30,199 bases of DNA from Pseudomonadota bacterium (GCA_023419315.1 JAEZYE010000001.1:1-30199); one strand, 5' to 3'. Positions 1 to 6,989 are shown, numbered from the stretch's first letter. Program-made: numbers and translations. The notes: generated by a model from the letters alone, not told the origin.

Positions 1-124
1 ACATCGAGATGTTCTACAACCCGATCCGCCGGCATGGTTCCGCTGGCGGACTGTCACCGGTAGAGTTTGAAAGGCGCTACGCGCAGAGCGGCGACTGAGT
101 GTCTACAGAACTCTGGCCGGTCCA
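1..124 (+). mobile_element. IS3-family insertion sequence, 3' end only
   Basis: The window opens inside an insertion sequence. The evidence is the IS3-type transposase C-terminus ending at 98, followed by a terminal segment at about 99-124 that ends in GGCCGGTCCA. Read from outside, this begins TGGACCGGCC, which resembles the TGAACCG-type ends of IS3-group elements. The left end and most of the transposase lie outside the window. The exact end (124, give or take 2) is inferred, because the partner inverted repeat cannot be seen. Confidence 0.75.
3..98 (+). CDS. IS3-family transposase OrfB, C-terminal fragment (5' end outside window)
   Basis: The frame opening at base 3 reads IEMFYNPIRRHGSAGGLSP and ends in a TGA at 96-98. 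The pattern FYNxxRRHGSxGxLSPxEFE is the typical C-terminal tail of the rve integrase domain in IS3-family OrfB, just after the catalytic glutamate helix of the DDE domain. Only 31 residues are present, so neither the catalytic residues nor activity can be judged. The stop codon is immediately followed by a GTG that opens the truncated mcrC frame. Confidence 0.85.
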   Translation: MEMFYNPIRRHGSAGGLSPVEFERRYAQSGD

Positions 125-974
125 CACGGTCCGCGAGCAACAGCGCTACCTGCGCGGTCGCTTGGATGTCGTGCGGCAGCTTCGACAACCGCCGGGGCGG
201 CAGCACTTGTTTCAGATCGAGCATGATCTATTCGATGCTGATCGTCCGGAGAACCGTCTGCTGCGGACCGCATTGGGCCGCGTGTGCCGAATCACTAGGG
301 ACCCCGACAACTGGCGCCTGTCTCACGAACTTATGACGTTCTTGGCGCCGATTCCGCCGAGCCAGGACGTGGCGAACGATTTCCGGCGCTGGCGCGACGA
401 TCGCCTGATGGCCCACTACCGTCCAGTGCGTCCTTGGTGCTCGCTGATCCTGAACGAGCAAACGCCGTTGTCGATCTTTGGCGCATGGCATGGAATGAGC
501 CTGCTCTTCCCCATGGAAAAGGTATTCGAAAGGTATGTGGAGGCTTGCCTGCGGCGTTCTCTCACGCCGGATGCCCGGCTTACCGCCTCGGCATCGAGCC
601 AGTACCTGTGCACCCATAAGGGGGAGTCGTGGTTCCTGCTCAAGCCAGATTTCCTCATCCAGCGCGGACAGGAACGCTTTGTGCTTGATACTAAGTGGAA
701 GCGCCTGGACGAATTGCTCGGCGGCAACAGGGACAAGTACAGGCTCGGCCAGAGTGACTTCTACCAGTTGTTCGCCTACGGACAGCGTTACTTGGACGGC
801 AAAGGAACCTTGCTCTTGGTCTACCCGAAGACGGCAACTTTCCAGGCTCCCTTGGATGAGTTTGCTTTCGACGGGAGCCTTAGATTGATGGTGGTGCCAT
901 TTGATCTGGAAAGGGGGTGTCTTACCGTCACCCATCTCCCTTGGAGTGCTGACTCTGCGCATGCGGCGGCCTGA
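99..974 (+). pseudogene. mcrC: McrC-like 5-methylcytosine restriction subunit, N-terminally truncated by the IS
   Basis: This frame resembles the C-terminal two thirds of McrC, the PD-(D/E)xK endonuclease subunit that works with the GTPase McrB to cut modified DNA. Visible signatures are LRGRLDVVRQL and DRPENRLL early on, the central WHGMSLLFPMEKVFE segment, and the nuclease core KPDFLI...FVLDTKWK (D and DxK of the PD-DxK fold), then DFYQLFAYGQRY. About 283 McrC-like residues remain of the usual 400 or more. The first 8-9 codons lie within the IS terminus, so the native N-terminus has been replaced. The nuclease core looks intact, but the missing N-terminal part, expected to contact McrB, makes loss of function likely. 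No mcrB is in the window; it would lie to the left, beyond the IS. Confidence 0.82.
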
Positions 975-1028
975 CCCTCTGGCAGGTCGGTCCGGTGTGT
1001 TGGGGTCAAATCCTTGTGGTGCTGGCCT

Positions 1029-1066
1029 CTTGTGACACGTTCGACTGTCACAGGGAGTGTCACAAG
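1029..1066. repeat. 10-bp perfect inverted repeat with a third internal half-site
   Basis: CTTGTGACAC (1029-1038) and GTGTCACAAG (1057-1066) are perfect inverted copies separated by 18 bases. A further TGTCACA lies inside the spacer at 1046-1052. It lies between the mcrC remnant and the tRNA terminator. It could be a hairpin, an operator, or part of a mobile-element end. No poly-T follows on either strand, so it is not a classical terminator. Confidence 0.6.
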
Positions 1067-1123
1067 GTGATCGGGTGGGTCCGATCCCATGCCCGCCAGG
1101 TAAGTTTTTTTGGGGGAGGGCAC

Positions 1124-1153
1124 AAAAAAACCCCATGAAAATCATGGGGTTTT
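1124..1153 (-). terminator. Rho-independent terminator of tRNA-Met
   Basis: On the minus strand, AAAACCCCATGA pairs with TCATGGGGTTTT around a short loop and is followed by a run of seven T. It lies 14 bases after the 3' end of the minus-strand tRNA-Met. Confidence 0.9.
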
Positions 1154-1166
1154 GTCGTTTCCGCGG

Positions 1167-1243
1167 TGGTGGCTATGGGTGGACTCGAACCACCGACCCC
1201 AGCATTATGAGTGCTGTGCTCTAACCGGCTGAGCTACATAGCC
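1167..1243 (-). tRNA. tRNA-Met (elongator, anticodon CAT)
   Basis: The minus strand folds into a full cloverleaf. The acceptor stem GGCTATG pairs with CATAGCC, the anticodon stem CAGCA/TGCTG encloses loop CTCATAA, and the T stem is GGTGG/CCACC. The discriminator A and encoded CCA are at 1170-1167. Anticodon CAT with a paired first acceptor base pair (G-C) marks elongator Met rather than initiator tRNA, whose first pair is mismatched. It is very similar to the E. coli metT/metU sequence. The 3' end faces the IS/mcrC side, the usual orientation for a tRNA serving as an island integration site. Confidence 0.95.
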
Positions 1244-1362
1244 GTACAGGAACCGCACATTTTTCCTTCCTCGATGTCCCGTGTCAATCCGGTCGGGTCG
1301 GCTTGTCGTCGCCGGGACGGCGTGGCAGAGTCGGCCACAGTAGATTTTCAGGAGTCCGCATC

Positions 1363-1962
1363 GTGATCGATCCGGACGGTTACCGACCCAACGTCGGCAT
1401 CGTATTGATGCGCCCGGATGGCCGGGTGTTCTGGGCACGCCGTGTGCGCCGGGATGGCTGGCAGTTCCCGCAGGGCGGCATGAACAGCGACGAGACGCCG
1501 GTCGAGGCCATGTACCGCGAATTGCAGGAAGAGACCGGCCTGCTGCCCGAGCATGTCGAGGTGCTGGGCGCCACGCCGGGCTGGCTTCGCTATCGCCTGC
1601 CCCAGCGGGCCATCCGCCGTCATGAGCGACAGGTCTGCATCGGCCAGAAGCAGGTCTGGTTCCTGTTGCGTCTGGTGGGCGACGAAGCGCATTTGCGGCT
1701 GGACGCCACCGATACGCCCGAGTTCGACCATTGGCGCTGGGTGGATTTCTGGTATCCGGTGGAACACGTGGTGATGTTCAAGCGGGGCGTTTATGCGCGC
1801 GCGCTGGGCCATCTGGCGTCCTACGCGCGCAGTGTGGTCAGCACGCTGGCAATGCCGCCCCAGCGGCCTGATCGTCCCGCGGAAGGCCAGCACGGGCGGC
1901 CGCGTCCACGTAACCGGCCGGCGCGTAAACGGGATCAGGGCAGCCAAGCCGGCAAGAATTGA
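1363..1962 (+). CDS. rppH: RNA pyrophosphohydrolase RppH (Nudix)
   Basis: RppH removes pyrophosphate from the 5' triphosphate end of mRNA and so triggers RNase E decay. The protein starts VIDPDGYRPNVGIV, almost the E. coli RppH N-terminus, and carries a full Nudix box: GGMNSDETPVEAMYRE followed by LQEETGL (GX5EX7REXXEEXGL) at about residues 37-60. I chose the GTG at 1363 because it matches the family N-terminus and has GGAG at 1351-1354. An upstream in-frame ATG at 1303 would add 20 unconserved residues. A TAGATT box at 1341-1346 could be the -10 element, which would give a very short leader. The protein has 199 residues with a basic, Arg/Pro-rich tail beyond the Nudix fold. The stop overlaps the Fur box of bfd. 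Confidence 0.95.
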   Translation: MIDPDGYRPNVGIVLMRPDGRVFWARRVRRDGWQFPQGGMNSDETPVEAMYRELQEETGLLPEHVEVLGATPGWLRYRLPQRAIRRHERQVCIGQKQVWFLLRLVGDEAHLRLDATDTPEFDHWRWVDFWYPVEHVVMFKRGVYARALGHLASYARSVVSTLAMPPQRPDRPAEGQHGRPRPRNRPARKRDQGSQAGKN

Positions 1963-1979
1963 CAATCATTCTCATTATC
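1961..1979 (+). promoter_or_regulatory. Fur box upstream of bfd
   Basis: GACAATCATTCTCATTATC matches the 19-bp Fur consensus GATAATGATAATCATTATC at 15 of 19 positions. It overlaps the last bases of rppH and lies 47 bp before the bfd start. This predicts iron-repressed bfd transcription, the usual control of this gene. Confidence 0.82.
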
Positions 1980-2026
1980 GGTTCAATGGCGTCGGGCCAC
2001 TCCGGCCCGACCGCCGAAACCGCGCC

Positions 2027-2236
2027 GTGTACGTCTGCATCTGCAATGGGGTTACCGATCGCCAGATTCAGGAAGCTGCCGCCAGTGGCGTGCGCAGCGT
2101 GGCCGAACTGACGATGCGCACGGGTTGTGGCGCCACCTGTGGCAGTTGCCTCGACATGGCCGCCGGCATCCTCGACGCGCACCATCGGACCAGCGAGTTC
2201 TCGCTGCCGATCCTCGGTCTGTCCGAAGCCGCCTGA
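2027..2236 (+). CDS. bfd: Bacterioferritin-associated ferredoxin Bfd
   Basis: Bfd is a small [2Fe-2S] protein that delivers electrons to bacterioferritin so that stored iron can be released. The GTG at 2027 opens VYVCICNGVTD, and the ligand pattern is C4-x-C6-x31-C38-x2-C41, exactly the E. coli Bfd arrangement (4, 6, 38, 41). Length is 69 residues against 64 in E. coli, with a short C-terminal extension. There is one additional cysteine at position 34. The start is decided by the conserved Y2-V3-C4. The Fur box just upstream fits a role in iron starvation. The gene ends flush against the oppositely oriented bioD. Confidence 0.95.
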   Translation: MYVCICNGVTDRQIQEAAASGVRSVAELTMRTGCGATCGSCLDMAAGILDAHHRTSEFSLPILGLSEAA

Positions 2237-2911
2237 TCAGGGCGCGGCGGGAACGCCCAGACATCCCGCGAATTCCGCCGGATCACCACCGGGCGCATGG
2301 GGAAGCCTTCCCCAGCAGGGCGCCTGGATTCTCTGTTTCAACAGTTCGAAATTCTCGTCCTGCCGCGCCATGTGCGGGTCGATGCCGTTGGCGATCCAGC
2401 CGATGATCTGCGCGCCGTCAGCATGGATCGCGCGCGCAGTCAGGCGGGCGTGATTGAGGCAGCCCAGCCTCAGGCCGACGACCATCACCACCGGCAATCG
2501 CAACGCATGGACGAGGTGCTGCTGGTCCAGATCGGCCGACAACGGTGCCGCCCATCCGCCGACGCCCTCCACGACGACGGCATCGGCTTGCGACTGCAAA
2601 CGATCAAAGGCCGCCAGCAGCGGCGGAAGTTGCACACAGACCCCTGCCTCTCGTGCGGCGATCTCCGGGGCCAGCGGTTCCGGCAGGGCGAAAGGATTCA
2701 GATCGTCGTAGAGGGGGCGCGGATCGCTCGCAGCCTGCAAGGCCAGCGCATCTTCATTGCGCCAGCCTTCCGGTGTGCGTTCGCAGCCGCTGGCCACCGG
2801 CTTCATGCCGATTGCACGCCTCCCCTGCGCGCGCAGCGCATGCAGCAGTACGGTGCTTGCGAACGTCTTGCCGACGCCGGTATCGGTGCCGGTGACGAAG
2901 AAACTAGGCAT
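2237..2911 (-). CDS. bioD: ATP-dependent dethiobiotin synthetase BioD
   Basis: BioD closes the ureido ring of dethiobiotin from 7,8-diaminopelargonate, CO2 and ATP, the penultimate step of biotin synthesis, in the cytoplasm. The N-terminus MPSFFVTGTDTGVGKT is the diagnostic P-loop. K37 in GMKPVASG and the VVVEGVGGWAAP segment (about 114-125) are also typical. Length 224 residues is normal. The ATG lies inside the end of the upstream channel gene, an 8-bp overlap that suggests translational coupling. The stop TGA directly abuts the stop of convergent bfd, leaving no room for a terminator between them. bioA, bioB and bioF are not in this window. Confidence 0.95.
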   Translation of the reverse strand: MPSFFVTGTDTGVGKTFASTVLLHALRAQGRRAIGMKPVASGCERTPEGWRNEDALALQAASDPRPLYDDLNPFALPEPLAPEIAAREAGVCVQLPPLLAAFDRLQSQADAVVVEGVGGWAAPLSADLDQQHLVHALRLPVVMVVGLRLGCLNHARLTARAIHADGAQIIGWIANGIDPHMARQDENFELLKQRIQAPCWGRLPHAPGGDPAEFAGCLGVPAAP

Positions 2912-3629
2912 GGCTTTCCTGAGGCAGATGGCGCGCGGCGCGGCGGCGGCCGATCGTATCGATGACGCCGGTGAAAGACAGCAGGAAATACACGCAGCCC
3001 GGCAGCGCCACCTGCCATGACCGCGCGTTGTCCGGCATCAGGCCCACCAGTCCGACCGAAATCAACGCGACGAACACGAAGTAGACGTGGGCGGTGACCT
3101 CGCCCGCGGCGGCGAGCGCCGCGTCGCGATCCAGCGCCAGGCGCGCGCGATTGCGCCATGCCAGCTGGTACAGGCCGGCGATGCAGGCGGACATCGACGC
3201 GAAGGCGATGCCATAGGCGACGAACATCAGCAGCACATCGTTGGGACCGCTGACGTCGTGCAGTGGCATCGGCGCCCAGCCCCGCGTGACCCATCCGAAA
3301 AAAGTCCCGAACAGCAGCCGCAACGGGTACACGTAGACCAGCACCAGAAACACCAGCAGCAGGCTGAGCAGCGTGGCCGCGATGCCGTCCATCCGGTAGC
3401 GCCGCGCCCACCGCACATGGGCGTACCAGAACAGCGCAATCATCACGAAACTGGCGGCGAAGGCCGGCAGGCTTTTCAGCGCCCGCAACAGGTCCGCCAG
3501 GCTTTCCGGCAGATGATCGCCGGAGATCACGAGCAAGGTCACCGCGAAGGCGAACGCCGCATCGACGAACGCCTCCAATCGAGTGGAATCGCCGCTACGC
3601 AAGGCCAGCGTCCTGTTTTGCTCCTTCAT
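2904..3629 (-). CDS. TMEM175-like (DUF1211) predicted potassium channel
   Basis: The N-terminal signature RLEAFVDAAFAFAVTLLV corresponds to the RxxxFSDxxFAIAxTLL motif of TM1 in the TMEM175/DUF1211 family, whose bacterial members are tetrameric K+ channels. The Ser of FSD is Val here. Six hydrophobic segments can be counted (about residues 20-36, 55-75, 86-111, 133-160, 182-202, 211-228), the usual single-repeat bacterial architecture of about 240 residues. I chose the ATG at 3629, preceded by GGGGAGA, over a TTG eight codons upstream. It overlaps bioD by 8 bp, probably as one transcript, although no functional link to biotin is known. The channel activity is inferred from the family only. 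Confidence 0.8.
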   Translation of the reverse strand: MKEQNRTLALRSGDSTRLEAFVDAAFAFAVTLLVISGDHLPESLADLLRALKSLPAFAASFVMIALFWYAHVRWARRYRMDGIAATLLSLLLVFLVLVYVYPLRLLFGTFFGWVTRGWAPMPLHDVSGPNDVLLMFVAYGIAFASMSACIAGLYQLAWRNRARLALDRDAALAAAGEVTAHVYFVFVALISVGLVGLMPDNARSWQVALPGCVYFLLSFTGVIDTIGRRRAARHLPQESHA

Positions 3630-3689
3630 GCCGTTGTCTCCCCGAATCCCCAAAGAAAACCGCAGGCCGTCCCGTCGACGGGCACGGAT

Positions 3690-3695
3690 TAGAAT
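3690..3695 (+). promoter_or_regulatory. -10 box TAGAAT of msrC, implying a leaderless mRNA
   Basis: TAGAAT ends only six bases before the ATG at 3702. Transcription would then begin at or very near the A of ATG. No Shine-Dalgarno sequence is present in between. The same hexamer precedes glmS and glmU in this window. Confidence 0.55.
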
Positions 3696-3701
3696 CCCGA
3701 C

Positions 3702-4187
3702 ATGTCATTCACCAGCCAGACCCTGACCGGCAGCAAACCGGAACAATACGCGCAGTTGGCCGCCCAGGCGCGGGCCCTGCTCCACGGCGAACGCGATCGC
3801 ATCGCCAACGCCGCCAACCTCTCGGCGCTGGTCTATCACGCGCTCCCCGACCTGAACTGGGCCGGCTTCTATTTCCATGACGGAAAGGAACTGGTCGTCG
3901 GGCCATTCCAGGGCCTGCCGGCCTGCGTGCGCATTGCCATGGACAAGGGCGTGTGCGGCGCGGCCGCCAGCAGCCGGCAGACGCAGCGCGTCGAAGACGT
4001 CGATGCCTTCCCCGGCCACATCGCCTGCGACAGCGCTTCGCGCTCGGAGCTGGTCGTGCCGCTGGTCAAGGGCGACACGCTGATCGGCGTGCTCGATCTC
4101 GACAGCCCGAAGCTGGCGCGCTTCGACGAAGAAGATCAGCGTGGCCTGGAAGCCATCGCGGCGATCTTCGTGGAGTCGCTGTCGTGA
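3702..4187 (+). CDS. msrC: Free methionine-(R)-sulfoxide reductase (GAF domain, fRMsr)
   Basis: The enzyme reduces free L-methionine-(R)-sulfoxide with thioredoxin, protecting the cytoplasmic methionine pool from oxidation. The 161-residue protein is a single GAF domain with NWAGFYF near the start. Cysteines 75, 85 and 109 have spacing 10 and 24, identical to Cys84/94/118 of E. coli YebR, so all three redox cysteines are kept. The segment KGVCGAAA...HIACDSASRSELVVP holds the active-site loop. The predicted promoter leaves no leader (see the -10 box). The TGA overlaps the GTG of the next gene by four bases (GTGA), so the two are probably translated as a coupled pair. Confidence 0.93.
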   Translation: MSFTSQTLTGSKPEQYAQLAAQARALLHGERDRIANAANLSALVYHALPDLNWAGFYFHDGKELVVGPFQGLPACVRIAMDKGVCGAAASSRQTQRVEDVDAFPGHIACDSASRSELVVPLVKGDTLIGVLDLDSPKLARFDEEDQRGLEAIAAIFVESLS

Positions 4188-4558
4188 GCACCGCCAAGCT
4201 GCGCAACATCGGTCCGAAGTCGGCCGCGTGGCTGCGGCAGGTCGGCCTGCGCACGCAGGAGGATCTGGCGGCGGTGGGTTCGGTCGAAGCCTTCCTGCGC
4301 GTGAAGCGCGCCGGTTTCCGTCCCAGCCTCAACCTGCTGTATGCGCTGGAAGGCGCATTGCTCGATTGCCACTGGCAGCAGTTGCCCGAAGTGCGGCGCA
4401 GCGAACTGGTGCTCGCCTTCGATGCGGCGGCGGCGTTGTTGCCCGCACCGCGCGGCCGGCCGGCCGCCGCGCCGGTCACCACCACGCACAACACCGAGGA
4501 AGAAGCGGTGCCCTCGATGAACCTTTTCGATTCGCACGGCGGCGAAAGCGACGACTGA
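4184..4558 (+). CDS. TfoX C-terminal domain protein
   Basis: The 124-residue protein begins STAKLRNIGPKSAAWLRQVG and continues with LYALEGALLDCHW, both typical of the TfoX_C family, a helix-hairpin-helix-like domain. In E. coli and Haemophilus this domain is the second half of the competence regulator TfoX/Sxy. Here it stands alone, without the TfoX N-terminal domain, as is common in this bacterial group, so a competence role should not be assumed. The C-terminal 40 residues are low-complexity and acidic (HNTEEE..., GGESDD). The GTG start at 4184 overlaps the msrC stop. Function is unknown; a role in DNA or nucleotide binding is only a guess from the fold. Confidence 0.85.
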   Translation: MSTAKLRNIGPKSAAWLRQVGLRTQEDLAAVGSVEAFLRVKRAGFRPSLNLLYALEGALLDCHWQQLPEVRRSELVLAFDAAAALLPAPRGRPAAAPVTTTHNTEEEAVPSMNLFDSHGGESDD

Positions 4559-4563
4559 TCCCC

Positions 4564-4592
4564 GGCCGCTTGCGCCTCAGAGCAAAGCGGCC
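4564..4592. terminator. Hairpin between convergent tfoX-C and cobS genes (weak terminator candidate)
   Basis: GGCCGCTT at 4564-4571 pairs with AAGCGGCC at 4585-4592 around a 13-base loop, just after the stop of the plus-strand gene and before the stop of minus-strand cobS. There is no T-run on either side, so intrinsic termination is uncertain. Confidence 0.35.
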
Positions 4593-4600
4593 AGCGTCCA

Positions 4601-5326
4601 TTACGCCGGCCACAGCGCCAGCGACAGCAGCAACAGGCTTTCGATCACTTCGGTGCTCGCGCCGAGACAATCCCCGGAAATGCCGCCGAGCTTGCGTTTC
4701 CAGTACAGCGCGACCAGCGGCGCGAGCAGCAGGCAGACCAGCAATGCGGGCGCGAGCCACACGCTGAGCGCAACCAGCACCGCGCCCCAGCCGATATCCC
4801 AGATCGCACCTTCATCGCGATGCCATGCGAAACGCTCGGCCATGCCGGCATGCAGCGGCGGCAGCCAACGGCTCCACAACAGGGTCGTCGCCCAACGCGC
4901 CCATGCGGGTACGAGCAGTACGCCGAGCACCCACGCGCTGTCGGCAACTTCAGCCAGCAGCACCAGCTTGGCGATCAACTGCACCGCCACCGTGACCATG
5001 CCGAAGGTGCCCATGTGGGGATCCTTCAGCACTTCCAGGAAACGCTCCGGGCTGCGATGCGCCGCACCGAACGCATCGGCGACATCGCCCAGACCATCCA
5101 GGTGCAACGCGCCGGTGACCCACACCCAGATCAGCAATGCCACCAGCGCCGCCAGCCACGGCCGTTGATCGAGGGCGAGCAACGGCAGCATCAACAGCGC
5201 ACCGATGATCACGCCCACCAGCGGGAAGTACACCGCACAACGGCTCAATTCGTCTTCGCGGAAGTCGCGCAATTGCGGCGTCGGCAGCCGAGTCAGGAAC
5301 TGCACGGCCAGGATCAGGCGACGCAC
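4601..5326 (-). CDS. cobS: Adenosylcobinamide-GDP ribazoletransferase (cobalamin synthase) CobS
   Basis: CobS is the inner-membrane enzyme that joins adenosylcobinamide-GDP to alpha-ribazole (or its 5'-phosphate) in the last stage of B12 assembly. The sequence has the expected QFLTRLP start, the metal-binding GALHLDGLGDVADA motif (about 72-85), DPHMGTFG (about 102-109), and GISGDCLGA near the C-terminus. Multiple membrane segments make up the rest, and 241 residues is normal. Its start lies 13 bases inside the end of cobC, so cobT-cobC-cobS form one tightly overlapped minus-strand operon dedicated to nucleotide-loop assembly. Confidence 0.95.
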   Translation of the reverse strand: MRRLILAVQFLTRLPTPQLRDFREDELSRCAVYFPLVGVIIGALLMLPLLALDQRPWLAALVALLIWVWVTGALHLDGLGDVADAFGAAHRSPERFLEVLKDPHMGTFGMVTVAVQLIAKLVLLAEVADSAWVLGVLLVPAWARWATTLLWSRWLPPLHAGMAERFAWHRDEGAIWDIGWGAVLVALSVWLAPALLVCLLLAPLVALYWKRKLGGISGDCLGASTEVIESLLLLSLALWPA

Positions 5327-5916
5327 GGCTGGCTCACTTCAAGCAATTCGCCCCACAACGTTCCGCCCTCAGCGTGCACGCTCAACCGCACGCGTGTGCC
5401 GTAGTCCAGGCGCAAAGCCCACAGCGACGGCCACGGGAATCCGCAGGCGACCGAAATCGCCATGCGTATCGCGCCGGCGTGGCTCACCACCAGCACGGGT
5501 TCCGTCGTATCGCCCTGCGGCACCATCGCCTGCAATGCGCGCTGCAACCGTGACTGGAACTGCGGCCACGGTTCGGCGTTGGGCGGCGCTGCATTGATCG
5601 GATCCCGGTGGAAGGCGGCCAGCACGCCGCCGCCATCCTGCGCCGCGATGTCCTGATGATGGCGGCCTTCCCAATCACCGAAATGGCATTCGGCCCAGTC
5701 CGCATCGCGTTCCACCGGCACGGCGCGTTCCTTCGCCATCGCCAGCGCTGTGTCATGCGCGCGTTGCAATGGCGAACTGATTACGCGCGTCCACGCGATG
5801 CCACGATGCGCGTCGCGCACCGTCTCCGCCGCCGCGACGATCAGCGGCGGATCGGTGCGGCCGTCGAAATATCCGCGCCGGCCCGTGCTGGCATGGCGCA
5901 CCAGATCGATGATCAT
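5314..5916 (-). CDS. cobC: Alpha-ribazole phosphatase / histidine phosphatase family (CobC)
   Basis: This is a 200-residue histidine (phosphoglycerate-mutase-like) phosphatase. It starts MIIDLVRHAST, with the RHG-type motif whose His8 is the phosphorylated residue. SSPLQRAHDTA supplies the second Arg, the ECHFGDWEGR segment the proton-donor Glu, and VVSHAGAIR the second catalytic His. CobC removes phosphate from alpha-ribazole-5-phosphate or adenosylcobalamin-5-phosphate. The ATG at 5916 forms an ATGA overlap with the cobT stop, which settles the start, and the position between cobT and cobS fixes the assignment among many similar phosphatases. Confidence 0.88.
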   Translation of the reverse strand: MIIDLVRHASTGRRGYFDGRTDPPLIVAAAETVRDAHRGIAWTRVISSPLQRAHDTALAMAKERAVPVERDADWAECHFGDWEGRHHQDIAAQDGGGVLAAFHRDPINAAPPNAEPWPQFQSRLQRALQAMVPQGDTTEPVLVVSHAGAIRMAISVACGFPWPSLWALRLDYGTRVRLSVHAEGGTLWGELLEVSQPCVA

Positions 5917-6989
5917 GCGTCGCGCCCGGAGACCGCGGCCTCCGCGAACGTCGCCATACCGTTGTGCAATGCGCAGGCCAGGCGCAACAGCGGCAACGCC
6001 AGCGCCGCGCCGCTGCCCTCGCCCAGGCGCAGGTCGAGTTGCAGCAGCGGTTGTGCCTGCATCGCGGCGAGCACGCGCGCATGGCCGCGTTCGGCGGACT
6101 GATGCGAGAACAGCAACCACGGTCGCACGTGCGGATTCAGCGCTGCGGCCGCCAATGCCGCCGACGTCACGATGAACCCGTCGACCAACACCGGAATGCC
6201 GCGTTGCGCCGACGCGACCATCGCGCCCACCATGGCCGCGATTTCCAGCCCGCCAAGCCGGCGCAGGATGTCGGAAGCAGGTTGCGCGCTGTCGGCAATG
6301 TCCAGGCGATGCAGTTCGAGCGCGCGCTCCACGACGGCCTGCTTGCGTCGCACATGCACCTCATCCAGACCGGTGCCTGCACCGACCAGCTCTTCCGAAG
6401 CGTGGCCGCTGATGGCACAGGCCAGCGCACTTGCAGCGGTGGTATTGCCGATGCCCATTTCGCCAAGGATGAAAAGATCCGCGCGTTCGAACGCCGATAC
6501 CGCACGCCGCCCCGCCGCCAGTGCGTGCTCGAGTTCTTCCTGCGTCATCGCCGGTTCGATGCAGAAATCGCGTGTGCCGCGGCGCGGCTTGTCGGTGACG
6601 ACACCGGCCATCGCCTCTTCGGCCAACGTGCCGGCGTCAATCACCCGCAGCGGCAGATGGAGTTCACGCGCGAGCACCGCGATGGCCGCACCGCCGGCGG
6701 TGAAGTTGTGCAGCATCTGCACAGTCACTTCCGATGGAAACGCCGATACACCCTGCGCCACGACGCCGTGGTCGCCCGCGAATACCAGCACCGGCGCATG
6801 CTGCGCGCGCGGGCGATCGGTGGCCTGCAACGCGCACAGTTCGACGGCGAGCGACTCGATGCGGCCCAGTGCGCCCTGCGGCTTGGTCAGTTGGTCCTGC
6901 CGCGCCAGGGCGCGCGCGCGATGTTCGGCGGACGCGGGTTTGCAGGGCTGAAGAATCCAGTCGAACGGCACGTGCGCTCCGGCGATCAT
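5913..6989 (-). CDS. cobT: Nicotinate-nucleotide--dimethylbenzimidazole phosphoribosyltransferase CobT
   Basis: CobT transfers phosphoribose from nicotinate mononucleotide to dimethylbenzimidazole, giving alpha-ribazole phosphate for the lower loop of cobalamin. Family motifs are all present in order: TKPQGALGRIE, FAGDHGV (about 70-76), EMGIGNTTAASA, GAGTGLD, GGLEIAAMVGA, FSHQSAERGH, and LGEGSGAALA, which carries the catalytic Glu. Length 358 residues is typical. It is the first gene of the cobTCS operon and is divergent from btuB, whose riboswitch lies on the other strand and does not cover cobT. Confidence 0.95.
   Translation of the reverse strand: MIAGAHVPFDWILQPCKPASAEHRARALARQDQLTKPQGALGRIESLAVELCALQATDRPRAQHAPVLVFAGDHGVVAQGVSAFPSEVTVQMLHNFTAGGAAIAVLARELHLPLRVIDAGTLAEEAMAGVVTDKPRRGTRDFCIEPAMTQEELEHALAAGRRAVSAFERADLFILGEMGIGNTTAASALACAISGHASEELVGAGTGLDEVHVRRKQAVVERALELHRLDIADSAQPASDILRRLGGLEIAAMVGAMVASAQRGIPVLVDGFIVTSAALAAAALNPHVRPWLLFSHQSAERGHARVLAAMQAQPLLQLDLRLGEGSGAALALPLLRLACALHNGMATFAEAAVSGRDA

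Noticed and set aside
228..1145. 305-codon minus-strand open frame over the mcrC remnant
   Set aside because: It covers the tRNA terminator and is antisense to recognisable McrC sequence; no motifs.
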